Source: Marchantia polymorpha subsp. ruderalis (Eukaryota > Streptophyta > Marchantiopsida > Marchantiales > Marchantiaceae). From it: a stretch of 64,000 nt of DNA. The stretch lies in the NCBI GenBank assembly GCA_037833965.1, contig AP031357.1, positions 18,620,001 to 18,684,000 on the forward strand, given 5' to 3'. The translations under genes and the position numbers were made by a program. Shown piece by piece: positions 37,353 to 50,634 of this stretch (its first letter is position 1; each line of letters opens with the position of its first letter). The notes beneath the pieces were generated by a model. That model searched no databases, was not told the DNA's origin, and saw only the letters and a list, made by a program, of their open reading frames with translations.

Positions 37353-40300
37353 CACATTCTCTATGTTTACAATTTGACAATAGAACACTCAGCAAAAAAA
37401 TAATCTCTATCCTATTAATAGTCTTACTTTTTCATTATAACTAGAATCTTAAAATCTACACGGATGACTCTCGCCAAAGCGAAGCGTGATCCGAGATTGT
37501 AAGCAACGCCACATCTTCTCTCTTAGGGATCGAAGCCGTTCACTGCTGCTTTGATCTCCTACATCCCACCAAACAACCCTCGTTGAAAATGGTTATTTCC
37601 GTTAATGCACTCCCGGCCAATGTGTCATGGATCACGCCACCAATCTCCCATTTGATGCGTTTGTAGATTTCTTGGACCACGCTACCAGTCTGGTCCAAAG
37701 ATTGCATCAACTTCAATATAATGATCAACCACATGAATTTTTGTTTATAGATCAATTACTCCAACTTAGTGTCGTTACACACATCAACAAGGTAATCAAA
37801 GCATCTACTCGAAAGAGTTATCAAACGATGCGATGGCCGTTATGGATTTGAGAAGTCATAACTTTTTGCCGTTGTTGATTCTTTTCACGATTAGTTAGTG
37901 AATCTTATAAGCTTCTTATAATCTATAAGCTTCTTATTAATTTGACATTAATGAATGACATTGTGAATCTTCACTTTGAACGTCAAAATTTCTAACATTT
38001 AACTTTGAACTATGTGATGGATATCAAATTAAAACAAATTGACATCACATATTATTAATTTCAAGCAAATTGTAAAATATGATCAAACTAATCTAATTCA
38101 TCTTTATCCTGGGTTTTTTTAAGATAAATTTTTTTTAAGAAGTATTTTTTTAAAAACCATCTTGCCATAAAGTTCAGAGTCAAAAGAATACTATCAATTT
38201 TGTTATCCCTATATTTTTTTAAAAAAATTATTAATCTTTTTTTATTTCACTACAATTTGATTATTGTCAACTCTAATTCACAAAAATAATAACATATAGT
38301 ATAATAATTTAAGTTTTTTTTGTAGATTGATCATGTAGATAATAATATCTACAATGTCCAAAAATTAGTCAAGGAAAAAATTGTTAGAAATTGAATAATG
38401 ACATGATTATCTCTAGTTGGCTTAAAAAAATCAAAAAAATCAAAAAATCTATCATTATATCATAAAAGTGATGTTCATGATTACTAAATGTACTAAATAT
38501 AAAAACATAAGTTATACTATTTAAAATTATATCAACATACGTATTAAATATAGATGTATAAATTCAATATAGTTTTTCAAATATCACTTTTTGTGGTTCA
38601 TATACATAATTTTGCAAGATTTATGCAATATAGTTATGTGTTTGCACTTTGTAATCTATTTTTTCATTTTACAAAAAAAAAAATCATCAATATATTTCAT
38701 AAATGACATTTTTTTATGCATCATAACTAATGAACTTAGTCTAATTATTTTGCAATCCATTTCATAATACATTTCAATAATTTAACAAGAAATTTTATGA
38801 TATAGAAATAAAGAAATTTTCATTCAGTTTTTATATACATGCAAAAATATTTTCTGCTCATAAATAATTAAAATTAAATATCTTACATCAAGAAATTTTT
38901 TGTAACAATGTAAAATATATGCATTAGATTCTTTTGTAGTGAAATCTTATAATTTTTGATGAGAAAAATCATCAAATTTCCAATAACCTCATAGATTTAA
39001 AATTTAATAATCTACTCAATTTTTTTTCTAGATTTATTGATAAAAATTAAAAAATTATAAGTTGATAAAACAACACACTCATCTATCATGCATAAAAATT
39101 AATTTTCAAATCAAATAATTCATCACATATAATAACATTTTAAAAGAATTTTGAAGACTTTCTGTTGAATTAAGTCTATCAAAAATTATTCATCATTGTG
39201 ATATAATTTGAGCAGATTATAGCTAGAATAGTAATAATAAAAAATTCAGTTAAATGACTTTACAAATTCTCCTGTATTTCTAAAATAAATGTTTTTTAAT
39301 TTTTAAATAATAAACTTAATTTTAAACTTAATATTTTATTAATGAATTTATTAAATATTATACATGTATTTTTGAACCCTCTTTTTGTCAACAGTTTTAC
39401 TAAACGAATTCATGAATAAACATTAATCTTGGTTTTGTGAAGATTCAAAATGACTCAATATCATTTTGAAAATTGATCTTGCATACTTCTAATTTAAATA
39501 TTTACAATGCCTAAAGTTTGACTTACCAATCTCTTTACATCATAACTCAGGTTTTATTTCTATCACTTTATTTTAATCTCATCATACTTTAGCATTCACC
39601 TTTTTCAATCATTTTATAAATTTTAGAAACATTCATTTGATTTTTTCATCAGTCTACATCAATCAGTCTAGAAAGAAATACTCAATATCTTAAAAAAATT
39701 TCTTATCTAAATTTTTAAACGTATTCAAATTTTGTACGAGTCATTGAATCACAAAACGTAGGTGTTTTATTAATGCAAAACATTTGTGCATTTGAACATC
39801 CATCTTAGGAAAAAATTTTAAGCCATACTTTACAATAGATTTTTCAATAGATAATAAATGTCAAACTAAAAAATTAATTTTAATGATTATATTTTTCAAT
39901 TTTTTGAAAAGTTCCTCCTTACGAAATTTAATTTTGAATTTTAAATCAATTGCAAACTTCATCAAAATTAGATTTGTTTGATTTAAATGTGTTTTTTGAA
40001 TTTTAAAAAACTAAAATTGATTTATGATTATATGATTAATTTATCACAACGTTAATGAATCAAGAAAATTATATTTATAAGTTATCTATAATTATATTGA
40101 TTTTTGCTATCAAATGTGACAAAATAGCTACTTCATATGCTTTATGTCCTTATTTTTTTTTATAATTATCTTGTAATGTTTTATTGTAAAATAATTTATC
40201 AACTCAAATCGTATACATTTTCACATCTTTATAATGAATGCATGAAATTAGATAAATTAAAATCATGTTTTTTCCTACTTATTCTATGAACGACAGAATA

Positions 40301-41622
40301 ATGATACCATGGTTGTGTAGTTCTTCAATTTAGATAATACGTTATTACTCAAAATAATCTCTCTTTTGTTCAATTTTTATTTTTTTCCCATCTCAATTTA
40401 GGATTGAAATATTTGATTTATAACTTGAACCTTCTATCCCAGTTTATTCAATTATAATTAGTTGCAACTACTGAACATTGAAGATGGAGGGAGAGGATAT
40501 GAATATTTGTCATTTCAGCCATGTGTGTGTTTAAAATTTAGATATGTCAAGATGTTAATTTAGATTAATATGTTAACAATTCATGAATATCATATAAAGA
40601 ATACTTGTGTTAAATTTAAACGCCACATCACAATAATTTTAAATGATGATGGCCAGATCTCAATTGCATGTTCGTACAAATTTGTATGAACAATCATGAA
40701 ATCTAGTTATTGATCTATTGTCTCACGAGTTTGATAATTATATTTTGAAATTGATTTTTTTTGGATATCAAATTCAAACGCTTGATTCTTTCTTTTTTTA
40801 AAGAATTAGCATGTTACATTAGAAAAAATTATTAATTGTATATTTTAATACTAAATGAAGTCAGTTATTTTCATCTTTAGATTATTTAAAAAAAATAAAT
40901 TCAAGAAATTAGATATTAAATTAAAAATTTGTACAACTTTTTTGAAGAAATGATGAATGTTTTGCAATAGCATAATAAATATTAATCTTAAATGATATTT
41001 GGCTTTCAATTGAATCTACCTTTTTATTTATAATAAATTACGTCAATCAAGATCATTATAAATTTGAGATGATGACAGTTCATAATTATAATCGTCATCT
41101 TTGAATTGTTGATTTATTTCTGAATTTTCTGAATTGTAATTGTTGATTAGTTTCTGAATAGCTTTAATTTAATGAAAATTTGGAAATTAAAATTTTTATA
41201 GGAAATAGTTATTTCAATGTGAAATGCTTGTGCTCAATTATTACATAAACGCTCTTAAATATATTGATATTTTCTTCATTGTAAAATCTTCATTTCAATT
41301 ACTGCCTATCTAAAGTCTAAACTGCATACACTAATGCCCTTTGATTAAGTGAGTTTTTTCTTAGATATAATCTTCAATTCAGTTACTGTCTATTCATAGT
41401 CCAAAATGCATACACTAATGCTCTTTAATTTAGTGAGTTTTGTCTTAAACTAAAGTCTTCATTCCAAAAATTTTTTCCCAATTTTATTTGGTTTACTTGT
41501 TGGTGATTCTATACAAAAATACCAAAAGAGATGACTCACCCTAATTGACTTGAAGTTGGTTCTCCCGACGAAACCCATCAAAAGAGATTTAAAAATGGAA
41601 GAATCTTATTCTTACTCTTTCG
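37353..41622. other. AT-rich DNA, no gene
   Basis: It starts with a small, less AT-rich island (37440-37860) holding an open frame of 74 codons (37627-37851) that I do not recognise. From 37870 to 41600 the DNA is very AT-rich, with poly-A and poly-T runs and no supported feature. Confidence 0.6.
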
Positions 41623-44600
41623 TCTGCACTGCCGAATATAGTCACAATCTCAATTTCAGGTAGAAGTGCAAGGAACCTAACCGAATCTTCGTAAGACTAA
41701 GTGGGAAAATCTGGCATTGCAGTTTTGACCGTTATAGTTCCACCACTCAGAGGCGAACAATCTGACTCACGTGGTAACAAAATAAGTGGAGTAGCTGTTG
41801 CTCCATGCGTTGCTTGAGGAACTGCCTCTGACGATATGGCAGCGCACTTGTCATCGTTGCAACATTCCACTGGGCAAACAGGATAGTACATGTGCCAGGG
41901 AAGGTAAGTACTGTACGTGAAGACAATGAAGGACATGGGATAACGTCGTGGACATCATGTATAGAGAGTTCAAAAAAGAGCTCATCATGATGAAGGTCTC
42001 ACGGTTTAAGAGATCATGATAGAGAAAACTCCCTCACAGAGAAGATTCTGTTGGTAAGAACGCGATCTGACCGCGTCAATTAACAGGTTTCGGCCGGCGT
42101 CCGAAGTGTCCGAAGTTGCTGCAAAGTCTGAGATGAGATGAAAACTATCCTTTCCTAGGTTGACTCCAATTCCGCACTGTTGGGAACAGGATTGACGGCT
42201 CGAACACACGACATGTTGACAAACATGGGAAGACGTGCAAATGCCTTGCGAATAATGAGTTTCTCACTGGTGTTGCCAGTCACCAGCGTAGATACTTCGC
42301 AATTCCGAACTCAGAGAACTGCACTGAGCATCTACTGATGTTCTTCAGACATTCACCAGAGAAGCACTGCGCTCTTCTACTAATACCTGAACGAGCGGGA
42401 GTCTTCAAACAGTTATTACTCCGGATACAATCAGACAACGGGTAGAAGCCAGGGCTCAGTCTGAGCCATGGTCAATAATAGAAATGAGGCATACAGACAC
42501 GAGCGGGCCGTTGGACCAGCGACAGTCCTTGCCATCGGCAAGGCCACACCTCCAGCTGCATATCTTCAGAGCGAATTCCCGGATTTCATCTTTGATATCA
42601 CCAACAACAGTCACAAGAATGACCTCAAGGCCAGTTTCATCCGAATTTGTAAGTTTCACCTTTCCCTTCTTTAAGGAGGACTATTTTGGATAGGATGTAT
42701 TCTTTTTCCAGAAAAGCCAGATTGTATTAGAGCGTGCTTCAGCCAGAACAGATGAGTTCTTTCAGTCATTACATCTCATGTATGCCCTGCAGAATTTCCT
42801 ACTTGTGGTAGTAAGTTATCTAATCCTTTGGTACTTTGTACGTCAAGGTATGAAATACAGTCCTTAGTAGTTATACTTAAGAACTTTGTTTCTTCATTCT
42901 TTCTGTTCAGGTAAGAATTCAGGAATCAATAAAAGGTATTTCCATTGCACAGAGGAGATTTTGAAGGCCAATCCTTCAATGTGCTCGTACAAGGATCCCT
43001 CACTTGATGTTCGCCAGGACATAGCAATCAGGGAGGTGCCCAGACTGGCAGAGAAGGCGGCTGTGGAGGCGTTGGCAGAATGGGGCCAACCCAGAGATCG
43101 GATCACCCACGTGGTGTTCGCAACCACGAGCGGAGTGAACATGCCCGGAGCCGATCTCACTCTCACCAGGCTGCTGGGCTTGAGCCCCAACGTAAACAGA
43201 ACCATGCTGTACCAACAAGGGTGCTTCGGAGGAGCCACCGTTCTGCGAGTGGCTAAAGATCTCGCCGAGAACAACAAAGGCGCTCGAGTTCTCACTGTCG
43301 TGTGTGAGCTCACGAGTATAAATTTCCGTGCCCCTGAGGATGTGGACAATCTGGTGGGCTCGGCAATTTTCGGTGATGGAGCCTCAGTCCTTGTCATCGG
43401 ATCGGATCCCGTTCCGGAGGTAGAGAATCCATTGTTCGAAATCCACTGGTCTGGAGAAACGATTCTGCCCGAAAGTGATGGTGCGATTGAGGGAAGGCTG
43501 ACTGAAGCGGGACTGATGTTCAACCTGCGGAAGGATATTCCCGGTCTGATTTCAAGTAATATCCTCCCTATCTTCAACAAGGCGATCGAGGTGGCAGGAT
43601 CCCCAAGGTGGAACGATCTTTTCTGGTGTGTGCACCCAGGAGGTCGAGCCATTCTGGATGAATTGGCGAAAACTCTGAGCTTGAAACCAGAGAAGATGGA
43701 AGCCACAAGAGAAATTCTGTACAGCTACGGGAACATGTCAGGTGCTACTGTGCTGTTCGTAATAGATCAAATGCGCAGGCGGTCGGCCGAGAAGAAACGC
43801 AGCACCACCGGAGAAGGATGTGAGTGGGGGCTTGTTGTAGGATTTGGACCTGGTTTGACAGTAGAAGTGTCGGTCCTGAGAGCAGTTGCAACTGTTCTAT
43901 GATCATTCATGGGCGAAATTATTTGAGTTATAGTGTGAGGTTTCAAACTCGGTAAAATTTCGTTATCGTAGCTTGATCCTTTCCTTCCAGCCTGCAATGA
44001 AATCCTTAAAAATTTTCCGGTGAACCACGACGCTCGGGACGAATAAAATTATAATCTGAGGCCATGATAAGATAAGATGATGGCCTCACAGCAGTAGATA
44101 TATTCTTTTGTACATGTATTTTAGAAATATGAACAATTTACAGCGATTAGTGGTCACCTTCTTTCTGAAGCATTTCTCATAGCAGTCTGACCATCATCGG
44201 CGAAACTTTTGTAAATTCGAACTGACTATTCGATACAGAATTTTGTGAAACAATCTACGAACTAGTCGACACTCTATGCCTCTACTACTCTATGAGGAGT
44301 TAGGAGTGTGCAGCCTTATCTTTCATTCAGTCAGCGCCCTGGAATTCATGTCGTCTCTCCCTTCATGCAAAAAGTATTGTACCTGTGCTTTAACACGGTG
44401 CCCAAAGACTCCATGTACTTCAAGGAATGGTGGCCACGCTGACCATAGAACAGCACGAGGCCGAATCAGTTGGCGTTCAATTTTGCCCGTCAGTAGCCTA
44501 CCTGTGAAGAAGTTAAGCATCACATTGTGATGATAGACTGCACTACATACTCCGTTTTGTACTTGCGAATACGAACGGAGGTCGAAATGCAGTCGATCAT

Positions 44601-45060
44601 TGTAAGGTGAACCGATACAGCAAGTCCCTATCAAGTCCTAACTGTGGAATCCTTCGAGTAATATCTGGTACACCATTAATGTATCTTGCATTATTAAGCA
44701 GATATGATGTCGTACGACTTGACTGACTTGGCTTTGGCGACTGGTACCAACGGGCTGTGACTCATTTTTGCATAAGGGGTCCTGAAAATCATAGAGCAAA
44801 AGTTCAGAGTACGCTGAGTGTTAACACATACTGCGCAGATAGTTATGGGAAAGATGATTCACCAATGTCAGCATCGATAACAAATTCATTACGAGATCGA
44901 CCTGAAATTGCAGTCGCTTCGAGTTCATTTAACTCATTATAGATTTCCGCTACAAATTGATTGGTTCCAATGTATTGACACCGAGTCTGAGGCCCTGGGG
45001 GTGCTGGTGGCAAGGATGTTGTGGTCTACTACCAGCTGCTGAAGTAACACCCATACCTGG
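41623..45060 (+). repeat. Direct duplication, copy 2 (polyketide synthase segment)
   Basis: It is the partner of 15610-19255. Shared upstream blocks include GTTTAAGAGATC, CTGACCGCGTC (16131-16141 and 42067-42077) and TTTCGGCC; shared downstream blocks run to GGTGGCAAGGATGTTGT near 45005. Confidence 0.8.
42468..43902 (+). CDS. Type III polyketide synthase (chalcone/stilbenecarboxylate synthase-like), copy 2
   Basis: Exons are 42468-42648 and 42911-43902, with a 262-base phase-1 GTAAGT...TTCAG intron in the same Cys codon as in copy 1. The protein is 390 residues. The triad Cys165, His302 and Asn335 and the gatekeepers Phe214 and Phe264 are intact, so catalysis is plausible. Differences from copy 1 cluster near the active site: the Thr197-equivalent is Asn198 ([10 protein letters not shown] against [10 protein letters not shown]), the next loop is two residues shorter, and the stretch after Phe264 reads NLRKDIPG instead of HLLKDVPG. 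Position 197 shapes the cavity in this family and varies among enzymes with other products. A changed starter or chain length is therefore plausible but not shown. The start ATG aligns with that of copy 1. Confidence 0.93.
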
Positions 45061-47062
45061 AAAGAAAAGAGCTCGACGCCACCTGCAACAACGATCTTAA
45101 TCATAATAATGATTTCGCGGTCCACTTTGAATCGTGTTTTGTAACTCTGAATCGGTGACATTTAGTTTCACTCCATTGATCTTGTATGCAAGAATTGAGA
45201 TGACCTCAGAGTTGTAATTATCGTGTCTTTGATTTAAAGATCTCACTTGCCATGGCAATTATGCTGCTTTTATTTTTTATCTAAGCAAGTATTTAACTTA
45301 GATACAAATATGGGTGATTTGGCTGTCAAGGTGCCTCATATAACAGATTCGAAGTTTTGTTTCCTTCGCCATTTCTCTTCTTGCTTGTGAACGTCCTCTT
45401 CCTCCCTCCCACTAATACTGAACAAGCTATAGCCATGAGAACTCTCATGTAGTCTTATCTTTGTATCAAATTGAGAGGTATCCTTGATAAAAGTCTTGTG
45501 AGTGCTTGATAACTTCTGCTTCATTGATCTGATTTGGTTTTTGAGGTGTAACTTTGACTGTATTGCACAATTTTGTCAACTTTTGTTATCATTCTGACGT
45601 CTTTTGAAAATCGACAAGCAAGTTTGGCAGTGGCTTGAAAGATGAGCTAGCTGCAGTTGAAAAGCTTAGGATTGACGTAAATTCTATATGTCGATATATG
45701 AAGATCATGTCATTCGAGTACGAACAAAGTAGAATAGCAAAGATTAAAGAATACTTCAGCTTAAAATTAATCATAAACTCGGAATTCGCATCAGTTTTGG
45801 CCTCCAAGGGACACAATATTCTCAATCAAATTGAGACGGTGCTCAATAACATCAGAATCATGACATGTTAGATAATGATGTGGAATATTCAAAAATGTCT
45901 CGACTGCAAAGGAACCTGAAAGGTAACAGAATGGCCTTGTGCATTTATTCGTTCGGGACAGGTCGCCCAACGAAAGTACTGTAAGGATTAGAATTTGATT
46001 GATCTATGTCAGATCTTGTACGCGGTAACATCATAACGCTGACAAGGAGACCTTTATCATCCCATTTGGAGGCTGTGAAGTCGAGGAAATCCCGATGACG
46101 GATTTCATATGATTAGTGAAGGAACAAAGCGCAGACATGTCCAGATGAACAAATGTTGAGCCCTAGCGAGTAAGATTTAGGCTGAGCGAGAATCTAAGAG
46201 AATTCGGTCAGCATCAACCAGCGTCCACTTTGATTCGAAGGTGGGCGGATCTGAAGTTCCATCATCAACATGATCTGCATCTCAAATATCTTGCTCAATC
46301 AGATTAAAGCCTTAGGAAGATATGCGAATGATGATTTGTCGTTTCTGTTTGAACTGAACGATGTTTCAGAATACATGTACTAGGCTTACATGTCACTAAC
46401 TTAAAGTCCAACGGAGCAATTCCATTGGAGATGTATCGGTATGTTGAAGTGAATACACATGACAGCCCAAGTGGAAAACTCCATTGTGGAGCATTGTTCA
46501 TTCCGAAATAGATAAAGGTGCGGAGATAATTCCTCCATTTTCCTGCAACGAGTGGTTACTCGTTGCAGGAAAACAGATTCAGACAGACGACAGATTTGAT
46601 TAATTCGTCTATTTTCTCACTGAGAGGGACCCCCCAGTTACCAGATCGGAGAACCACTGACATTCTTTGTCCGCTTCCTCATGGAAAACCATTTCGTTGC
46701 ATACTGTCGATCGTCAGCCCATTAAGACCATTTACTGTGTCGGAATTGAAGGCTGGTCTGCAACGTCTCATTCACAGCGTGGAAAACGCAAACTGACAGT
46801 TTGTTGAGGATACAATCCTTCGACTTTTTGGGAAATCGTAGCGGAGGAGGTTGCAGCGGAAGCCTACTTTATTCCTGTGGTCCTTCTCCGACGAGGGGGC
46901 GTTCCAATTATTCGATAATTAGAAGCCACTGCGAAAGAACAGCTTGCTAAAGGCTCGACACGTGGCTGGTCAGAGAATTACAGGATGTACATATATTGTG
47001 AATATGTAACTCTACACCAGTGACGAGGAATTTGTCGCTTCCGGGGTAAGTTTCACTCGCCC
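45061..47062. other. Intergenic DNA, no gene
   Basis: Mixed-composition DNA with short open frames only (45635-45871 and 46563-46796). None has a recognisable domain. It contains a perfect hairpin at 46538-46573. Confidence 0.5.
46538..46573. repeat. Perfect hairpin, 16-bp arms, 4-base loop
   Basis: TTTTCCTGCAACGAGT (46538-46553) and ACTCGTTGCAGGAAAA (46558-46573) are exact inverted complements around GGTT. Confidence 0.85.
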
Positions 47063-47191
47063 TTACAGAGGAAATACAAATAGAAATAGATCCACGATAA
47101 GATCCACGATGTTTTCTTTATATATAATTTTACAGAATCGTATTTTGATTACAATTAGCTTTAATTATACTATATTACAGAGGAATCTCTA
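47063..47191 (+). repeat. Inverted repeat of about 125 bases, left copy
   Basis: It runs from TTACAGAGGAAATAC to TTACAGAGGAATCTCTA and matches the complement of 48428-48546 at high identity. The core AGCTTTAATTATACTATATT is identical. The sequence just inside it (47200-47380) resembles 19900-20130, so the pair may be two separate insertions, not the ends of one transposon. Confidence 0.7.
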
Positions 47192-48427
47192 TTTCACACG
47201 AGGAATACAAGCAACGGAGTCTGGCCTGAAGTGAAGCCGATCATTAGCAACAACAGCGCGATTATTCGTATCTGTTTCGAGGTTGAACAAGAGTCTCACA
47301 CAATTTTGCACGTCTGAGTTCTGAATATCCGTTTTTTCTTACTTTTAACCATGACATGTAACGAGATTGTGACGATTCCGATTATTTTCTGTTTGCCTCC
47401 GAATTTGTTGGAGAGAAAGTGGTGTGGTAATTCACAACACGAGCGTAGGCTTAAAGCAATCTTAGGTGTAAAAAAATCATGATTTAATTTTGGTAGGCAA
47501 GATTGTAGATTGAATTAAAAATTCATGCTTAAAAACAGTATCAATATTTAGTGTCAATCATTTCAAATTTTGTGACCTCGTTCAAAAATGTAAACATGTT
47601 GCGAGAAACCAGTGATGAAAGTTATGAAGATATAAGTGTCAAAATTACAAATTTACAATAGTTTGACGTGTGGTGTCCAAAATCATAGTAAGATCTTTGA
47701 GAGTAAGATCTTAGAGATTTTTGCAGATATATTTTGTGGATCTGCAAAAAAGTCACTCAAATGAAAAGGACAATATCTTTTATGCAAAATCAGTACTTTT
47801 GCATGAATATCTTTTGTTTCGATAACGATTTAGTGCTTGGTGTTCACCAATTTTTTATAGTTTGATGTGAAATGTTTTCCTCCACTGTTTTCATCACATT
47901 TTCATTTTTAGGTTGAAACTAGTAGAATTGAAGTGTATGAAAACTAAAATAAAGGAAATAGACAGATTATTTGTTTTTACAGATATAAAATATATTTATA
48001 TCTACCTTGTTTCGCTTCAAGAAAATTTATTATGTACATTAAAATTATCTAAATAAATATGTAAATATTTAAAAAATATATTTCATTCTAATAAATTTTA
48101 TAAATAACATATATATAAGACAAAATACTAAGGATTTCTTGAACACAACGAGACAAAAATATGCATTCAGATTGATGCGATTTGAATCAGTGATGCTTCA
48201 CTGGTGGAAAAAAAAGTTTACTTCAGAGTAATCTTAAATTGGGAGATATTTGTAAACTCATCTATGTAGTGCTAGCTAATTGGTTAAGCTAATCATGATC
48301 AAAATGATTGTAATTTATCACCATGCGAATCAACTCTATACAATTTCAACCTTAATTCATGTCTTGAGGTTTCTAATTTCTAAGACCTTAACAATTTATT
48401 TGCGAGATACACTAATATTAAACATCT

Positions 48428-48546
48428 TAGAGATTCCTCTGTAATATAGTATAATTAAAGCTAATTTTAATCGAAATACGATAGAGTAAAACTATATATG
48501 AAGGAAACATTATCGTGGATCTATTTTTATTCGTATCCCTCTGCAA
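48428..48546 (-). repeat. Inverted repeat of about 125 bases, right copy
   Basis: It is the inverted partner of 47063-47191. The pair spans 1.48 kb and encodes nothing. No matching target duplication was seen at the outer edges. Confidence 0.7.
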
Positions 48547-50634
48547 AACTTGCAACGTGGCATGATGTCATCAATTTCTTTTGGAAAACGTTCACTTTTA
48601 AACGAGCATAATGAAGATTGATATTATCATCAATTTTCATTTGTTCAATCGTTTTATCATATAAAATTCTATTCTAAAACAATATTCTGACATCAATATT
48701 AAATATTTGATTGATTATCTTAATTGAAAACTAGATAAAAATAATTATAACTACAGTGATAAGATTCACAATCTTATGCTTTAGTTTCATCTTTGTGGCA
48801 AGCATAGCCAATTAAATTGAATTTTTTTTTTTTTTACTTCAGCTGTGGTTACAAACTCCAGTATACTAAGTTACTTGAAAAATATAATTTTTTCACTCAT
48901 GCACCAACTCCAAGTGTAAACAGGTGTTTAGACAATCAATATCCAAAATTATTGAACAATTGTTATCAAAAAATTATCAAATCTAACTTATCTTTGAGAT
49001 AACAAAATATTCATTTTATACTTTTCAATTTATAGTTTTGCTCATAACAAGAGCTATTTCAGATCTAAAACAAATCATTTTGGATGATTTGCATTAGGCC
49101 ATAAATAACATGAAACTTAGCACTAAGTTGAAATAGGAAACTTAGTTAGATAAAAAGTAGAGGAAAGGAAAAACCGAGGAGCTAAAAGAATAGTTGCGAT
49201 CTTGCAGTTTATATTGTTTACCGTTCTATTATTATTTTTTATTTTTTTAAATCATAGCTTCCAATTTTTCTGAACTCCAATTTACATGTGTTTTTTAGTA
49301 TCAAGATGATATAATATAAGAACTTTGTGTTTTTGGAACTTGTAAAATAGACCTGATTGTAATCCCTACTTTCTCATGCGTAAATGTTTTCAACACCAAC
49401 CTAACCTTGTCGATCTTCTGTATTTTAATCTAGGACTTTATTTCAATATGTAAAGATTTTCATTATCTACAAATGATTGATGCGTTGAAAGTTTTACCAC
49501 TTAATAGTCAGGTCTTATTATCTTCATATGATTGCATTTCACTTAAGTCTATCTAACGAAGCGGGAATTTATCAGTTAAAAGAAGTTCATCTTTTTTCAA
49601 GATCAGATCATCAGTATCAAAAGGGATATCATTATCTCTTTTGATACTGAATTTGAATATTACAAATAATCTAAGAACTAAAGAACATGCAAGTTAAAAA
49701 ATATATATATGATTTTTCGCACACATAAATCTTTGTGACTAGATGATCTGATCTGGTCCTTGAAGATGACAATATTAAATATTAAATTATGCAATATACC
49801 ATCAAGTAAGTTTTATTTATGTTCATACAGTCTTGTATTCATAGATTTCTCAATTTCATTGTTTTTGAAGTTTAAATCTAACATATCTCATTTTGTGCAT
49901 ACGAACATCAAACTTAAATAAATAATATCAGATCCAATAGCTTTAATTTGTCAAAGATAATAATTCAGAATAAAATTTAAAATATTTTATATCAAATAGA
50001 AATAAGAAGAGTCTCTTTTATAACAAAAATTATATGATAGTCTGTGTGTTCCCGACGTGCACTACAAGGTTGTAAACGTAACTATTACCTAAAAGCTTAT
50101 AGCTAACGTATATATGTTTTAATACCAAACGTTAGGTGATAAAACAAGAAATTACCTTTTCAATAAAGCTGACAAATAAGTACAAAATTACCCTAAGTAA
50201 CAGTCAAAGCCATGATAACATGACTTTGTTTCATGGAAACCCTAAGTTGTGTTATGAATAGCTATTACAAGCTTTTTTTTATAAAGCTCTCTTGCTAGTC
50301 AAGTTCAAAATTGACGTTAGGATTACGGTATAAAATGAAGATAAGTTTATAAATCAAGATTTAAAATATTTTTATTTTATACAGTTGATGATATTGTGCT
50401 AACTTTTAAACTTAAAATGCATTTATGATCACTAAACGTGAAGTATTATCTTCATGTTCACACATTGAATGATTGTCTGAATATGAAGACAATACTTTTC
50501 ACAGTATTTGTGTCATATTACATTATCATTGTATTGATATAGAAAGTCCTTTTAAGAAATCTATGATTCAGCGTAAGGATCTCATTCTAATATATTTGAC
50601 TACTACCTGTAAACTAATTAATTCCTTAAAAATA
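48547..50634. other. AT-rich DNA, no gene
   Basis: AT-rich throughout with no supported open frame. It holds one hairpin at 49611-49650 and ends at the target site of element D. Confidence 0.6.
49611..49650. repeat. Hairpin, 16-bp arms with one mismatch, 8-base loop
   Basis: TCAGTATCAAAAGGGA (49611-49626) pairs with TCTCTTTTGATACTGA (49635-49650) at 15 of 16 positions. Confidence 0.75.

Noticed and set aside
37627-37851. Open frame of 74 codons in a small GC island
   Set aside because: It is unrecognised, and the opposite strand is equally open (37540-37755). It could be a repeat fragment.
42894-43706. Minus-strand open frame of 270 codons
   Set aside because: It lies opposite exon 2 of the second polyketide synthase and is a mirror effect of codon use; a similar, shorter one lies opposite copy 1.
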